From Mantamonas sphyraenae (Eukaryota; CRuMs; Mantamonadidae): 64,000 nucleotides of DNA. The DNA lies in contig JAPMXV010000007.1 in the NCBI GenBank assembly GCA_026936335.1, positions 62,001-126,000 on the forward strand, given 5' to 3'. The number at the start of each line of letters is the position of its first letter. Positions within the stretch are counted from its first letter, which is position 1. The notes below the pieces were generated by a model that saw only the letters and a list, made by a program, of their open reading frames with translations, did not search any database and had not been told where the DNA came from. The position numbers and the translations under genes were made by a program. Positions 28,201 to 36,723 of this stretch are shown here, piece after piece.

Positions 28201-30808
28201 TAACGAGGCCGCGCGCGAAGGGATGGATGTCAGTGGACTGCCTTCCGGTACGTTTCAAACCCTGTGCGAGCGAGGTGCTGCACACGTGGTCGCCGGATGG
28301 AGGGTCATGCTGATGGGCCAGGCCAGCGACAACATTGTGGACCTGGCAGTGGCATCTCACGACCTCGAGCGCCGCGATGTCCTGGATTTCGTCAAACGCA
28401 TGCACAAGGACGACGATGACGATGGGGACTCGTACATTCCAGACACAACCACAAGCACAGCATGCGAGCGTGCTGTCGTGGCCGTGCTGCGCTCAGTGGC
28501 GGGTGTTTCCTTGCAGAGGTACAAGACACTCATGGGCAAGAAAGACTCCAGCACAGCCTCCCATGCCTGCGCGTTTAAGCTGGCCAGTGCATGCAACTCC
28601 ACACGGAAGCTGTATGGGGACAAGCACTCCTTCAACCTGCAGCTTGCCGCTGAGCGAGAGAAGCTCTTTGGGCGATGGGCGTTGGGCGCGCTGGTGGACG
28701 GGTTGCTGGCGGCATGCAGGGAGGAGGGGGTGGACAGTATGATGGCCTGGTCTGTTCTGTGTGGAGCCGTATCCTCGACCCCGATTGCGTGCCCAGAAGG
28801 CGAGTACTTGCCGCCGCCGTGCGAGCAGTGCATTTCAGGCCGCACGGACTGTGAATGCGATGTCGGCAATTGGTTACACAACGCAAAGCTGAGTGACAAT
28901 TCCCCGCAGGTTCACGGCCTGCGATCGTCACTTGCCTGGCATATGATGATGGTCGAGGACGACGGCGAGAGCGGCTGCGGCAGCAGCCGCCTGTTCCCGC
29001 CAAACGCCATCGAGGCGATGCACGTGTGTGCCTCAAGGTGCGCAACCGGCACTGCTCGCATTGTCACCTACAACGACGACATCATTCCCGCGGGAGAGAT
29101 GGGATCGTACACCGACGCCTTGTTTCTCGCGGCCTTCGACATCTTTCGCGTGGTTGACCCATCGCACGCCCCCCGGATTGCGAAAACACCCTTCATCAAC
29201 GGGGAGCACATCTCGGTCCGGATGTTCTCCGCCGTCCATATGCTTCACGTGCGGCACTGGCAGGTGCCTGCCGGGACAGGGCAGCGCCGGCTGTACCATC
29301 TGGAGAATCTCATCCTCCCTCACGAACGCCTCTCCCTGTTCCCCACCCTACGCTCGAGCCTCCACCTTCTCCGGAACCCTGTTGCAACGGCGACACCACG
29401 TCCCACCGACGATGCAGAACTGCTCCGGTTCTTGCAGGGAGACAAGCGGATCCTCGACGATACACCAGATGCTGTTCCTGCACAATCGTCACCGTTTGTG
29501 TCTCACAGCAACCAGCGGTACAGCTTTTCGAGAAACGGCAAGGGCGCCCTGGAAGGCACATCGAAACGGGGCCGCGACGGAGACGCACACACGGAGCAAC
29601 AGCGCAGCCAACGACGCCTCATTGACCGTGTTGCGGGTGTGGTTGTCAGGCTGTGCCAGATTGGCATGTATGTCGCCTCCTACCAACACCAGGAGGGCCG
29701 GTTGGAGAACGATCCCCAACACACGGCCCATGGTCACGGAGTGGCACGAACTCAGACTGCTGCAGTACACAACCTGCTCCGCAAGTGGCTCCCGCGTTCG
29801 GCCGAGAAGATAATCCGTCTGGGGTTGTGCCCACAGTCACTGGAACACACGCGGCGTCCGCACGGCGTTGTCAGCTCGTTCACACGGCTCATTCCGCTGA
29901 GCACCGAGGCGAACAATCGATTGCAGCTTGTGGGCATGGACCCGGGGATCTCGAACGCGCCATCTGCTTTGTGCATCCCGAGGAAGAAGCCCGCCAAGGA
30001 CGCCGACAACCCGGTCCACTTCGCAGATGCCTGGCGCTTCTCGCCACCCTCGCTAGGGGCCTTGGAACGAAAGACAGGACTCAAGCGCGACAATGCACAG
30101 CTCTCTGTGACGGTGCGTGAGAAGATGCAGGTCCTGCGCAGCAAACGTGCCGGGTTGTTTGCGGACGTGCACATTGCGGCAAGGACTGGACGGGTGCTGA
30201 GGAGCCAGTGCAGCGGCAAGAACCTGGCGTCGTCTGAACAATGTTCATCCGCTCATGTGCATGACGGATGCAACCAGAGTGGCCACAGTGAGACGCTTCA
30301 TCGACGCGACAAGAACGGCAAGGTGCGCAAACTCCGGGAACGCTGGCTGGCGCAGGTACGGGCGACCGAGAAGATGCAGTTGAAGAAGGGGCAACTGCGA
30401 CGCATCACACTGCTGTGCATTGGTGACGGATACAAGGGGGGCCGTGGCGGTGTGAAGAAGCTCGAAGCTCTGGCCGCGCACAACATGCTCGTTGTGCGTG
30501 TAAATGAGTGTAACACAACGCTGCGATGCCCCACATGTGGCAGTGTGCACGAGAGCAAGCACGGGAGTGCACGCACTGCGCGTGTCAAGTACTGTACGCG
30601 ATGCAACATGCACCGGAACCGGGACTTTGCCAGCGCACAAGCAATCGCGAACAAGGTGTACGCTGCGCTTCGCGGACACACCATATGGTGCATGACCAAG
30701 GTTTGGCAACGGAGTCAGATCGGAAGGACGTTCCGAAGCAAGATTGGTCTGCCAGAGGACGTGGACGGCAAGGCAGAGACCCTGGAGGCGAATTCGAGTG
30801 CAGGCTGA
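25277..30808 (+). CDS. giant Fanzor-type RNA-guided nuclease with N-terminal FEN-like domain
   Basis: One intronless ORF, 1,843 residues from the first in-frame ATG; the frame is open further upstream. Order: TKQ repeats and basic run (about 15-40); cysteine cluster C67-C89; acidic run (about 150-180); candidate FEN1/XPG PIN domain (about 230-430: VDVSS D237, ICDLKP D294, EIADE 379-383, FDTDWG D414/D416); about 1,100 unrecognised residues; Fanzor/TnpB nuclease (about 1540-1800). The nuclease has MDPG (D1555), IGDG (D1717), NECNTT (E1744), a C4 zinc finger (C1751, C1754, C1773, C1776) and NRD (D1783). This fits the published Fanzor pattern of Asp, a long gap, two S/T before a C4 finger, then RD. 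Known Fanzors are mostly 400-1,000 residues, so the extension is exceptional. Family members cut DNA guided by an RNA from the element end. The FEN call is inference. Confidence 0.88.
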   Translation: MAKSCAALGKQTHKMSEHTKQTKQTKQTKQKGQRKRRHSNIVVDQDDEDGRSGHERGDQKRSRHHMCASPHCDSVLQLQERFCNECVLCGSGQGSGSVVDVYTVQRRSARNSNIGSSAMFQGAAAALAASADTMDTEWESGGIEEYSDDDYDDEYSDDDEDSDYDEYRPVVTRPRKMRQPVLLPAAAEEVGGDFQLAPGRRGGSGKAKRQRQILQGFGIEFQQGLTQLEGDVVVLVDVSSIVHTRLEAAARVADVPEAKVRELVTQCVEAEKAATELRVDLSGADSVKFILICDLKPELINEQAHSVTFGTHVRRMEGTLAQVNTMCKALRKVHKDKDVSLDRLAQGHHLCLSGQAQAAVYHAVQDLCSRHQIYELGNEIADETHLCCADDVKNRVVQSYDQQENVSFVVPLFDTDWGYNITRHPVCLVHRKLGWATVLPEVGKLVCLVAALQLSGDVEATVRAPRRSMLSLEEESLRELLEGGESLLGYIYAPILENDTSIAHLLQGTCGTQPASNHRRLVEQHAQKYLAGVRLYLIQFGFDDATIKTLMCLDSWQDVFGTGGMSAHLDTEGLPVAQVLGVAELDGGGGQVDALFQRYVAQYAVAEHDTLREARVLPPGDVVQHAQALRGAQTLSTVLPDLKASVVSRWEAREPHKALAVPLTDLQSRHAHRVTVDFTAVGMEGLAAAAVGDADTSYTNPASMYNNMLSVRKWKSLCRKHIPGKFHRQQLSNLHGVLDTDTCEQLKDTDLGNAMMKEEVGIDLSMSVFIGSTQQLASLLGGVAPSNEEAALWNTRVSDAIDHVYGSPQVDGGAHEGSRLDCVIDTILPAPEDDDWGVFLGLTTPKLDSDQTERLASGSCVVELGTLAELRNSALIAEDAVDQLTLMGQAFGVIAAVQSDLLECCRLEPHKELANVLSATCQLKKGHFYLKAPPDVNITSEADSMFPGFIPVTTDLVLSRTHNGDIVAEYLDEMGNEAAREGMDVSGLPSGTFQTLCERGAAHVVAGWRVMLMGQASDNIVDLAVASHDLERRDVLDFVKRMHKDDDDDGDSYIPDTTTSTACERAVVAVLRSVAGVSLQRYKTLMGKKDSSTASHACAFKLASACNSTRKLYGDKHSFNLQLAAEREKLFGRWALGALVDGLLAACREEGVDSMMAWSVLCGAVSSTPIACPEGEYLPPPCEQCISGRTDCECDVGNWLHNAKLSDNSPQVHGLRSSLAWHMMMVEDDGESGCGSSRLFPPNAIEAMHVCASRCATGTARIVTYNDDIIPAGEMGSYTDALFLAAFDIFRVVDPSHAPRIAKTPFINGEHISVRMFSAVHMLHVRHWQVPAGTGQRRLYHLENLILPHERLSLFPTLRSSLHLLRNPVATATPRPTDDAELLRFLQGDKRILDDTPDAVPAQSSPFVSHSNQRYSFSRNGKGALEGTSKRGRDGDAHTEQQRSQRRLIDRVAGVVVRLCQIGMYVASYQHQEGRLENDPQHTAHGHGVARTQTAAVHNLLRKWLPRSAEKIIRLGLCPQSLEHTRRPHGVVSSFTRLIPLSTEANNRLQLVGMDPGISNAPSALCIPRKKPAKDADNPVHFADAWRFSPPSLGALERKTGLKRDNAQLSVTVREKMQVLRSKRAGLFADVHIAARTGRVLRSQCSGKNLASSEQCSSAHVHDGCNQSGHSETLHRRDKNGKVRKLRERWLAQVRATEKMQLKKGQLRRITLLCIGDGYKGGRGGVKKLEALAAHNMLVVRVNECNTTLRCPTCGSVHESKHGSARTARVKYCTRCNMHRNRDFASAQAIANKVYAALRGHTIWCMTKVWQRSQIGRTFRSKIGLPEDVDGKAETLEANSSAG
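25333..25366 (+). repeat. 9-bp tandem repeat near the 5' end of the Fanzor ORF
   Basis: Nearly four copies of ACAAAGCAA encode TKQ repeats directly before a basic KGQRKRR stretch that looks like a nuclear localisation signal. Confidence 0.85.
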
Positions 30809-30828
30809 GGACGGGGCACCAGGACCGT

Positions 30829-30856
30829 CAACCAACCAACCAACCAACCAACCAAC
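30829..30856 (+). repeat. (CAAC)7 microsatellite
   Basis: Seven exact copies of CAAC, 21 bp after the Fanzor stop codon and inside the element's right tail. Confidence 0.95.
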
Positions 30857-30881
30857 ACTGGGTGTATTATGCCACCTGACA

Positions 30882-30950
30882 CAGGACGTTCGGTTCAAAT
30901 TGAGCCCACTCGCGTTTGCGCGAGCTGACTCAATTGAACCGAACAGCCTG
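30882..30950 (+). ncRNA. candidate guide-RNA scaffold: long terminal hairpin of the element
   Basis: The last 69 bp fold on themselves. The outer stem is CAGG (30882-30885) with CCTG (30947-30950). A 2x2 mismatch follows, then a 16-bp stem with a single bulged A (30888-30904 with 30929-30944). After a 4x4 internal loop comes an inner 6-bp stem CTCGCG/CGCGAG with loop TTTG. The left arm is itself an internal copy of the terminal repeat (15 of 17 bases). In TnpB and Fanzor systems the guide RNA is made from the 3' end of the element and its guide is the flanking DNA. The position and strong structure fit that, but expression is unproven; it could instead be only a palindromic transposon end or a nested foldback insertion. 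Confidence 0.5.
30934..30950 (-). repeat. right terminal inverted repeat
   Basis: Read inward on the minus strand: CAGGCTGTTCGGTTCAA. It is followed on the plus strand by TA (30951-30952). Confidence 0.9.
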
Positions 30951-30967
30951 TAGACGAAAACACAGAA

Positions 30968-31707
30968 ATGGGACGCGATAGCACTAGCCAGCCGGTCAGG
31001 TTCGTTGTAGCGTGAGGCCAATAGGCGCTCTTGTGTGTGTGGATGAGAGAGAGATGGCGTCGTGGCTGCAGCAGAGAGCCGACAGGGTGACGCTCAATTG
31101 CTGCGGCTCGGCCACGCATGCACGAGACCCGTTTTTCGCCTCGCCTGCCTACAGGCATGCTTGTGGCCGGCCATACACCGCACATCCACACGTGGATGCT
31201 ATGCGGCTAGCCAAACATGCCGTGTGCGAGGTCTGCATGTTGCGTGGGCTCGTGCTAGCGTGCACGCTGAGGGCAGGCGCATGCAATTTTTTCCCTCGCA
31301 GAATCCCCTTGCTGCTGCTTTCTTTGCCTCTACAGCCTCGCTTACACATCTCACTCTCCTACAGATTGTACACAAAGGGCGTGGTCACTGGTTTCAGGCG
31401 AAACCACCGCAACCACCAGCCGCACACCGTGATCTGCAAGGTGGACGGCGTGCAGACCAAGGAGGATGCCCAGTTCTACGTCGGCAAGCGCGTCGCATAC
31501 GTCTACCGCGCCTCGCGCCCGCAGAAGGTCAGCAGCAAGGTCGAGACCCGCACCGGCAAGAACCAGACCAACTACCGTGTCATCTGGGGCCGCCTGGTCG
31601 CTGTCCATGGCAACAACGGAGCCATGCGCGCCAAGTTCCGCAACAACTACCCGGCCAAGGCCTTTGGCGCCACCATCCGCGTCATGCTCTACCCGTCGAG
31701 CATCTAA
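30968..31707 (+). CDS. RPL35A: 60S ribosomal protein L35a (eL33)
   Basis: Two exons, 30968-30999 and 31365-31707, total 124 residues. Exon 1 encodes MGRDSTSQPV plus two bases of an arginine codon; joining to the acceptor CTACAG yields PVRLYTKGVVTGFRR, matching the family N-terminus. The remainder is highly conserved (FYVGKRVAYVYRA, YRVIWGRLVAVHGNNGAMRAKFRNNYPAKAFGATIRVMLYPSSI). It is a component of the large ribosomal subunit. The start codon is only 17 bp after the right end of the mobile element, so the original promoter and most of the leader have been separated from the gene or replaced by element sequence. The 365-bp intron holds no snoRNA boxes that I can see. Confidence 0.96.
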
Positions 31708-31881
31708 ATGGGCTCATTCCCACAAATGAACTGTTGTCTAGCGGTACCTTGTCTCTAGGACGTCTTGCGTGTCCATCTCTGCGCGCTTGGAGAAGATCAG
31801 ATCGCGCAAATTGCGCAAGTCTTTGTTTGCCTCCCCTGCATCACCCCGCCTCGTCTCTTCAACGACTACACATCGATCCGA

Positions 31882-33456
31882 TCACAGCTCGCGTGACTCG
31901 TACACCTCGGGCTCGTCGACCTCCTCCTCGCCCGTGAGGTTCGGCTTGCAGCCCTCAGGGTACTTCTTGCGCACATAAAAGTGGTATCGGTAGGCAAATG
32001 CCACCGTCTGGATGGCCGAAAACACCAGCACAGCCAACACCAGGCCGACCAGATCGCGGTTGACCACACTCAGGGCCGTAAGCACGCCGTATGCTGCGCC
32101 AGCCCCCAGAGTCGCCAGGCACATGAATCTGAACTGGCCTGTGGCATACAAGATGCCGGCGTAGGGGAACTTGAACGCAGTGACCACGAGCATCAGCACA
32201 AAGATCGACCAGATGCTGTCCAGCTGTGCCTGAATCTGGTCCAGGTTGGCAATGTCGCCCGTGAACGACTTGACGACCGCACGCGGCGAGATCACGGACA
32301 TGATGGCCAAGGGCAGCATCAGCGAGAAACACAGTGCCACAGTCACCTTGAGGAAGCGGTGCAGCGCATTCATGCGCCCACTGGCAAACATGCGCGAGCC
32401 CATCATCACCGCGGAGAGCGAGATGGCCATGCAAATGCCGCGCACCAGGTTCTTCAGACTCTTCAGCACGCCCACGGCCGCTTCCTGGTGCGGACCCAGC
32501 ATCACACTCAGAGGCACCAGAAGATCGATGACGAGGTTGCTCGACAGTTCGTAGCCAATCAGATACACATTGCTCTCCAGGAAGGCCAGCAGCGCACGCG
32601 GGGGAGGCAGCTCCATGGTAAAGATGTTCAGTGGCTTGTACTGCTGTCGCTTTGCCAGCCAGGCGATCACAAAGCCAACCACCACCGAGTTGCCAAACAC
32701 CGACGCAAGACCAGCGCCTTCCAGGCCCAGATTGCCCACCGCTACCGTCAGTGCTGCAAACACCACCGAAAACGCCGTACCAATCGAACTGGCCATTGTG
32801 TACAGGGGCAGATCGTACATGCCAAACGCAACGCCTCCGCAAACGTTTGCCAGCAGCTTCAGCGGCACAGACACGGCTTGCAGGTTCCAGAACACTGTGG
32901 CGGCTGGGTCTGTGCGCAGATCCGTCTGCGAAGCAAACACGTTTGTGAAGATCAGGTCACGTGCGCCCAGGTAGACCACCATGCCGATGACGCCATAGAA
33001 CGTGGCCACAAGGAACGCCGTACGCACCCATCTACCCAAGGCCTCGCCAAAACCATGGCGTGCAAGCTGTTGACCCACAATGGCCGTGACGCCAGACAGC
33101 AGCAGGTTCTCCAGAAACTGGATGTAGGCGTACGCGTTGTCGATGGAAGTGTGCACATTAAATTGCCGTTCGCCAAGACGCGCCACCATCGATGCAATCA
33201 CCTCCTGACCAAACGAGCTCACAAGCAGGACCACGAGAAGCAGGCCCATGTAGTACCGGAACTTGTTCACGTTTGTCGTGTGCCATTTCCACCAGAAAAT
33301 GGTCACCGTCACAGGCTGGTTCGGCCAAGGCACTTGTTCCTCCACCTCCATCTCCTTCCCATTGAGCTCTCCGCTCTCCTCCTCCATGTGCTTGTCCTGT
33401 GCGCTCAACAGCGCTGTGGATGAAACTTCCTCATCTTCCTGCATGGCAGTGTACAT
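31882..33456 (-). CDS. MATE-like multidrug/organic-cation exporter
   Basis: Single exon, 524 residues; the start chosen is the ATG at 33456, followed by a cytosolic acidic N-terminus of about 60 residues. About 12 hydrophobic segments are arranged in two similar halves. The second transmembrane region reads AYIQFLENLLLSGVTAIVGQQLARHG, resembling the start of MATE/MOP-superfamily transporters. Such proteins export organic cations or conjugates in exchange for protons or sodium; substrate cannot be predicted. The C-terminal tail is acidic (EEEVDEPEVYESREL). A member of another MOP branch, such as a flippase, is possible. The gene is head-to-head with VPS51 over a 220-bp spacer. Confidence 0.6.
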   Translation of the reverse strand: MYTAMQEDEEVSSTALLSAQDKHMEEESGELNGKEMEVEEQVPWPNQPVTVTIFWWKWHTTNVNKFRYYMGLLLVVLLVSSFGQEVIASMVARLGERQFNVHTSIDNAYAYIQFLENLLLSGVTAIVGQQLARHGFGEALGRWVRTAFLVATFYGVIGMVVYLGARDLIFTNVFASQTDLRTDPAATVFWNLQAVSVPLKLLANVCGGVAFGMYDLPLYTMASSIGTAFSVVFAALTVAVGNLGLEGAGLASVFGNSVVVGFVIAWLAKRQQYKPLNIFTMELPPPRALLAFLESNVYLIGYELSSNLVIDLLVPLSVMLGPHQEAAVGVLKSLKNLVRGICMAISLSAVMMGSRMFASGRMNALHRFLKVTVALCFSLMLPLAIMSVISPRAVVKSFTGDIANLDQIQAQLDSIWSIFVLMLVVTAFKFPYAGILYATGQFRFMCLATLGAGAAYGVLTALSVVNRDLVGLVLAVLVFSAIQTVAFAYRYHFYVRKKYPEGCKPNLTGEEEVDEPEVYESREL

Positions 33457-33676
33457 GGCGGGCGAGACACCAAAAAAGAAAAACCAAGGGTAGCTTTTTT
33501 GTTGCGTGTGCGTTCGACGGAACGCGTGGATCCCTCTGAAATTGCAGCGAGGACGTGCTTGACATTCGCAGCAATTCTCCCACAGTCCACACACCTTTTG
33601 CACGTTCTCCTTGGGCTGCACTATTCTCTGCATCAGTCGTGCGCTCAGACACGCAGCCCAATCTCCCTGCGCACCG

Positions 33677-36552
33677 ATGGCCGACTTTGACTTTGACAAC
33701 GACCTCGACGACGACGAGTACAGCCGCCGCAAGGAACGCAACCGAGCCAGACATAAACTCCTGGCCAGTTTCTATGCCCTCAAGGATGAACCTGGCAGCC
33801 AAGACGGCAGTGGCGGCGACGGGGACGGAGACGAAGGTGCAGGCGCACAAGGAGGCAGCCAGGCAGAACTGCTGTCCCCGACAAACCTCAACGGCCATGG
33901 GTTCGAGCCAAAGGTGTACATTCAGCTCGCCCTGCGTGAGAAGCGCCTCGACGAGCTGCTGGAAGAGCATCGGACCGTCGCACAAGGTCGGTGAATCTCC
34001 CGACACACACACACACACTCGCTCTCTCTCTCTGCACACGCCCAATTTTGGCTCACTCTCCCGCCCACCGCACACAGAGATTAAATCCTTGGACAACGAC
34101 ATGCAAATGTTGGTGTACGAGAACTACAACAAGTTCATCAGCGCCACAGACACCATCCGGCAGATGAAAGACAACGTCTCGGAGATGGAGAAGCAGATGG
34201 ATCTGCTTGAGGACAAGATGAGCACCATTGCCGGCCTCAACGACCAGGTCGATACAGCCCTTCAGCCTTCCCGCGACAAGATCGAACAGCTCAGCGGAGT
34301 CCAGCGCCTCATGAAAAAGGTCCGTGTGCTTTTCCCGCGACGCCTCTGTGCCGCACAGCTTCCCATCTGCCCTATTCTCTCCTCTGTGATGCACACCCAC
34401 GCCACGCTTTTACCATGTGGTTGTCGTTTCAGTTCAGCCCCGCTCCTCTCTTCGTATCCGCGCCCGTGTGCCTTCCGCCCGCTGCTGACCCTCTCCCCAG
34501 CTCGAGTTTGTGTTTGAGCTCCCAGGCATGCTTACCAAGTGTCTCGAGCTCCAATCCTATGGCCAGGCCATCGAATACTGGCAAAAGACAGAGGCCATCC
34601 TGCAAACCTACTCCCATCTGCCCTCCTTCCAGACCATCCACAGCGATTGTGTGGTCATTCTCGACAAGCTCAAACTTCAGCTCAACGAGATCATTGCGGC
34701 CAAGCGCAGCAATGCCAACCAGGTCTCTGAAGCCGTCGAACTCCTTCTCCGCCTCCGCCAGCCCGAGGGCCAGCTGCGCGACGCCTTCCTCGAATGGTGC
34801 GTGTGTGTGTGTGTGTGTGACCTGTTCTCCACCTGCTCCTGCCTGCTGCTCACTCCATACCCGTTCCATTCGAACGCTCGTTTCCCCCCCCCCCCGCTCT
34901 TTCCCCCTCACAGCCGCATCAACATGCTCGACGCCAAGATCGACCAGTGCCGTGACGACCTGCAAACACAGCTGGCCGCCGGCCAAACACAGACCCCGCT
35001 CCGCAAGTTTGTCAGCCGCCTGGCCACCACTGTTTTCAGCGACTTTGCCAGTTTCTACGACGCCTTTGTCGCCCTGTTTATTCGCCGCGAGGGCGCCTCC
35101 CGCGACAACCGTGCCTACTTTGACACCTACGCCGCCAAATTTGTGGCAGCCTTCAACGACCTCGTCAAATCCGCCGTCCAGGGCCTGGACAACAGCCCGG
35201 AACAGCTCATCCACGGCCTTGAGCTCCTCATTGCCAAAGTGGGTCAGGCTGCACAGCGCTTTCCGTCGGAATGGCGTGTCCTGGAACAACTCCAGGACAT
35301 TGTGCACTCCACCACACACGCAGACATCAAAGACACATTTGGCGACCTGGCGTCGTCGTTTGACGAGCGTCTTGTCACGCTTTACCGCGAGGTCAAGCTG
35401 TGTTCCGATGCCGAAGGAGCGTCGGCCTCCTCCGCAGACGCATCTGGCCACAACGAGTATGCCAGCGACCCTTCGCCCCTGTTTTCCATTGCTCGCGACC
35501 ACACAGAGGCCACTGTCAACGACGTGTTCAAGACCCTGGAGCGCCTCAGCCCATACGTGTCGGCAGACACAAGCAACGCCGAGTTCCGCTCCATGGCCAC
35601 CGATGTGGTGCACGTGCAACTCCAGCAGTTCTTCCTGGCCATGAACGAAAGCATTTCGCAATGTTGCCATGCCATTCCGGGCTCAGACACATCCACCACC
35701 CGCGGGGCGACCTATGAGAACCCACGCGCGCTCCTCACCCTCACTGCGCTCACCCTTTCCTTCGAGTCACACGGCGTCGGCCAGATCCTCGCTGTGCTGG
35801 AGGACCAGTTCAAGAGCAGCGACTCCAGCATGAGTCTGCTCATATCCACAGACATCATCAAACGCTTCCGCGACACAGCCAAACGCACCCTCGCCTTCTA
35901 TGTCCAGATCCAGGGCCAAAAGGTGTCCCAGCTCGTGCGCAAGAGCATGGAAACGGCAAACTGGCTGAAGGAGAAGGAGCCTCGCGATGTGCGCAAGGTC
36001 ATTGATTTTGTCTACCGCGACGTGTTTGCCGTCGAGGCTGACGTTGCCCAGATCTTTGACAACCTGGAACGTGCCGTCAGTGTGGAGAGCGGCTCATCTG
36101 CCAGCAGGCGCTCGCACGACAGCAGCCGCCGTTCCATGGACGTCAGTTTCTCTGGCGGATTCGGAAGCACACGTCAAGGCTCGCTGGCGAGCAGGTCTCT
36201 GGACCAGCTCAACATCGACCGTCTTTTTGGTCAAAAGATCAAGATCTTTGACCAGGTCGACTTCTCCACAAAGGGGGTCCTCACAGGCGTCGTCAAGATC
36301 TTCCTCAAGTCCTTCAACGAGAGCGTGCGCATGCTCACCTTTAGCACCGACGGCTTCCGTCAGGTGCAAATCGACGTCTCGTTCCTCGAGCAGATCCTCA
36401 TGGACCTCGTGGACGACGAGGGCCTCCTCGGCCACATGTGCTCTGAGATCTTGTACTCTGCGATGGGCCGATGCCTCAATCCGCAGGGCATGGAACCGAA
36501 AATCATCGAGGAAATCTGTGCTGCCAAGCGAGCCAAGCTCTCGGACGCATAA
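33677..36552 (+). CDS. VPS51: GARP/EARP tethering complex subunit VPS51
   Basis: Four exons, 33677-33986, 34078-34319, 34501-34796 and 34914-36552, total 828 residues (human VPS51 is 782). The conserved N-terminal block is clear: MQMLVYENYNKFISATDTIR, KDNVSEMEKQMDLL, GVQRLMKKLEFVFELPG and YGQAIEYWQKTEAIL. VPS51 holds together the GARP complex that tethers endosome-derived vesicles at the trans-Golgi, and the related EARP complex on endosomes. The N-terminal acidic stretch (DFDFDNDLDDDEY) precedes the coiled-coil assembly region. A serine-rich, probably phosphorylated insert lies near residues 680-710. The first two introns contain CA/CT runs and the third a run of 10 C before its acceptor. 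Confidence 0.93.
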
Positions 36553-36723
36553 TTGGAACCACGGGATTTGACTCCACGAATCATCGCAATGCACACACCC
36601 CCACTCTCGTGAAACCCTTTTGCTTTTGCAAGCTCGCACGTGAGCGGCCATGTCGTTTTGTTTCGTTCGCTTCGCAACTTCGCTTCGCTTCGCAGCTTGA
36701 GCCAACCCCTCCCGCTCGCCTCC

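Larger units (their letters stand above)
25124..30950 (+). mobile_element. 5.8-kb TA-flanked element encoding a Fanzor (TnpB-like) fusion
   Basis: The element is bounded by inverted repeats that begin CAG and is flanked on both sides by TA (25122-25123 and 30951-30952), the target duplication typical of Tc1/mariner-type insertions. Left end CAGACTGTTCGGTTCAA; the right end read inward is CAGGCTGTTCGGTTCAA. The similarity continues loosely for another 20 bp. It contains one long ORF on the plus strand (25277-30808), a 153-bp left leader and a 142-bp right tail with a (CAAC)7 run and a hairpin. No DDE/D transposase, tyrosine recombinase or Rep domain is visible, so it either moves in trans using the ends of an autonomous relative or uses its own nuclease. 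It sits between PSMB3 and RPL35A, in what must be the RPL35A promoter or leader. GC content resembles its surroundings. Confidence 0.85.

Noticed and set aside
31000-31364. snoRNA hosted in the RPL35A intron
   Set aside because: No paired C (RTGATGA) and D (CTGA) boxes, nor a convincing H/ACA pair, could be found by eye.
31981-33423. 480-codon open frame antisense to the MATE-like gene
   Set aside because: Composition (H, Q, R-rich) is typical of the reverse strand of hydrophobic coding sequence, and no family is recognisable.
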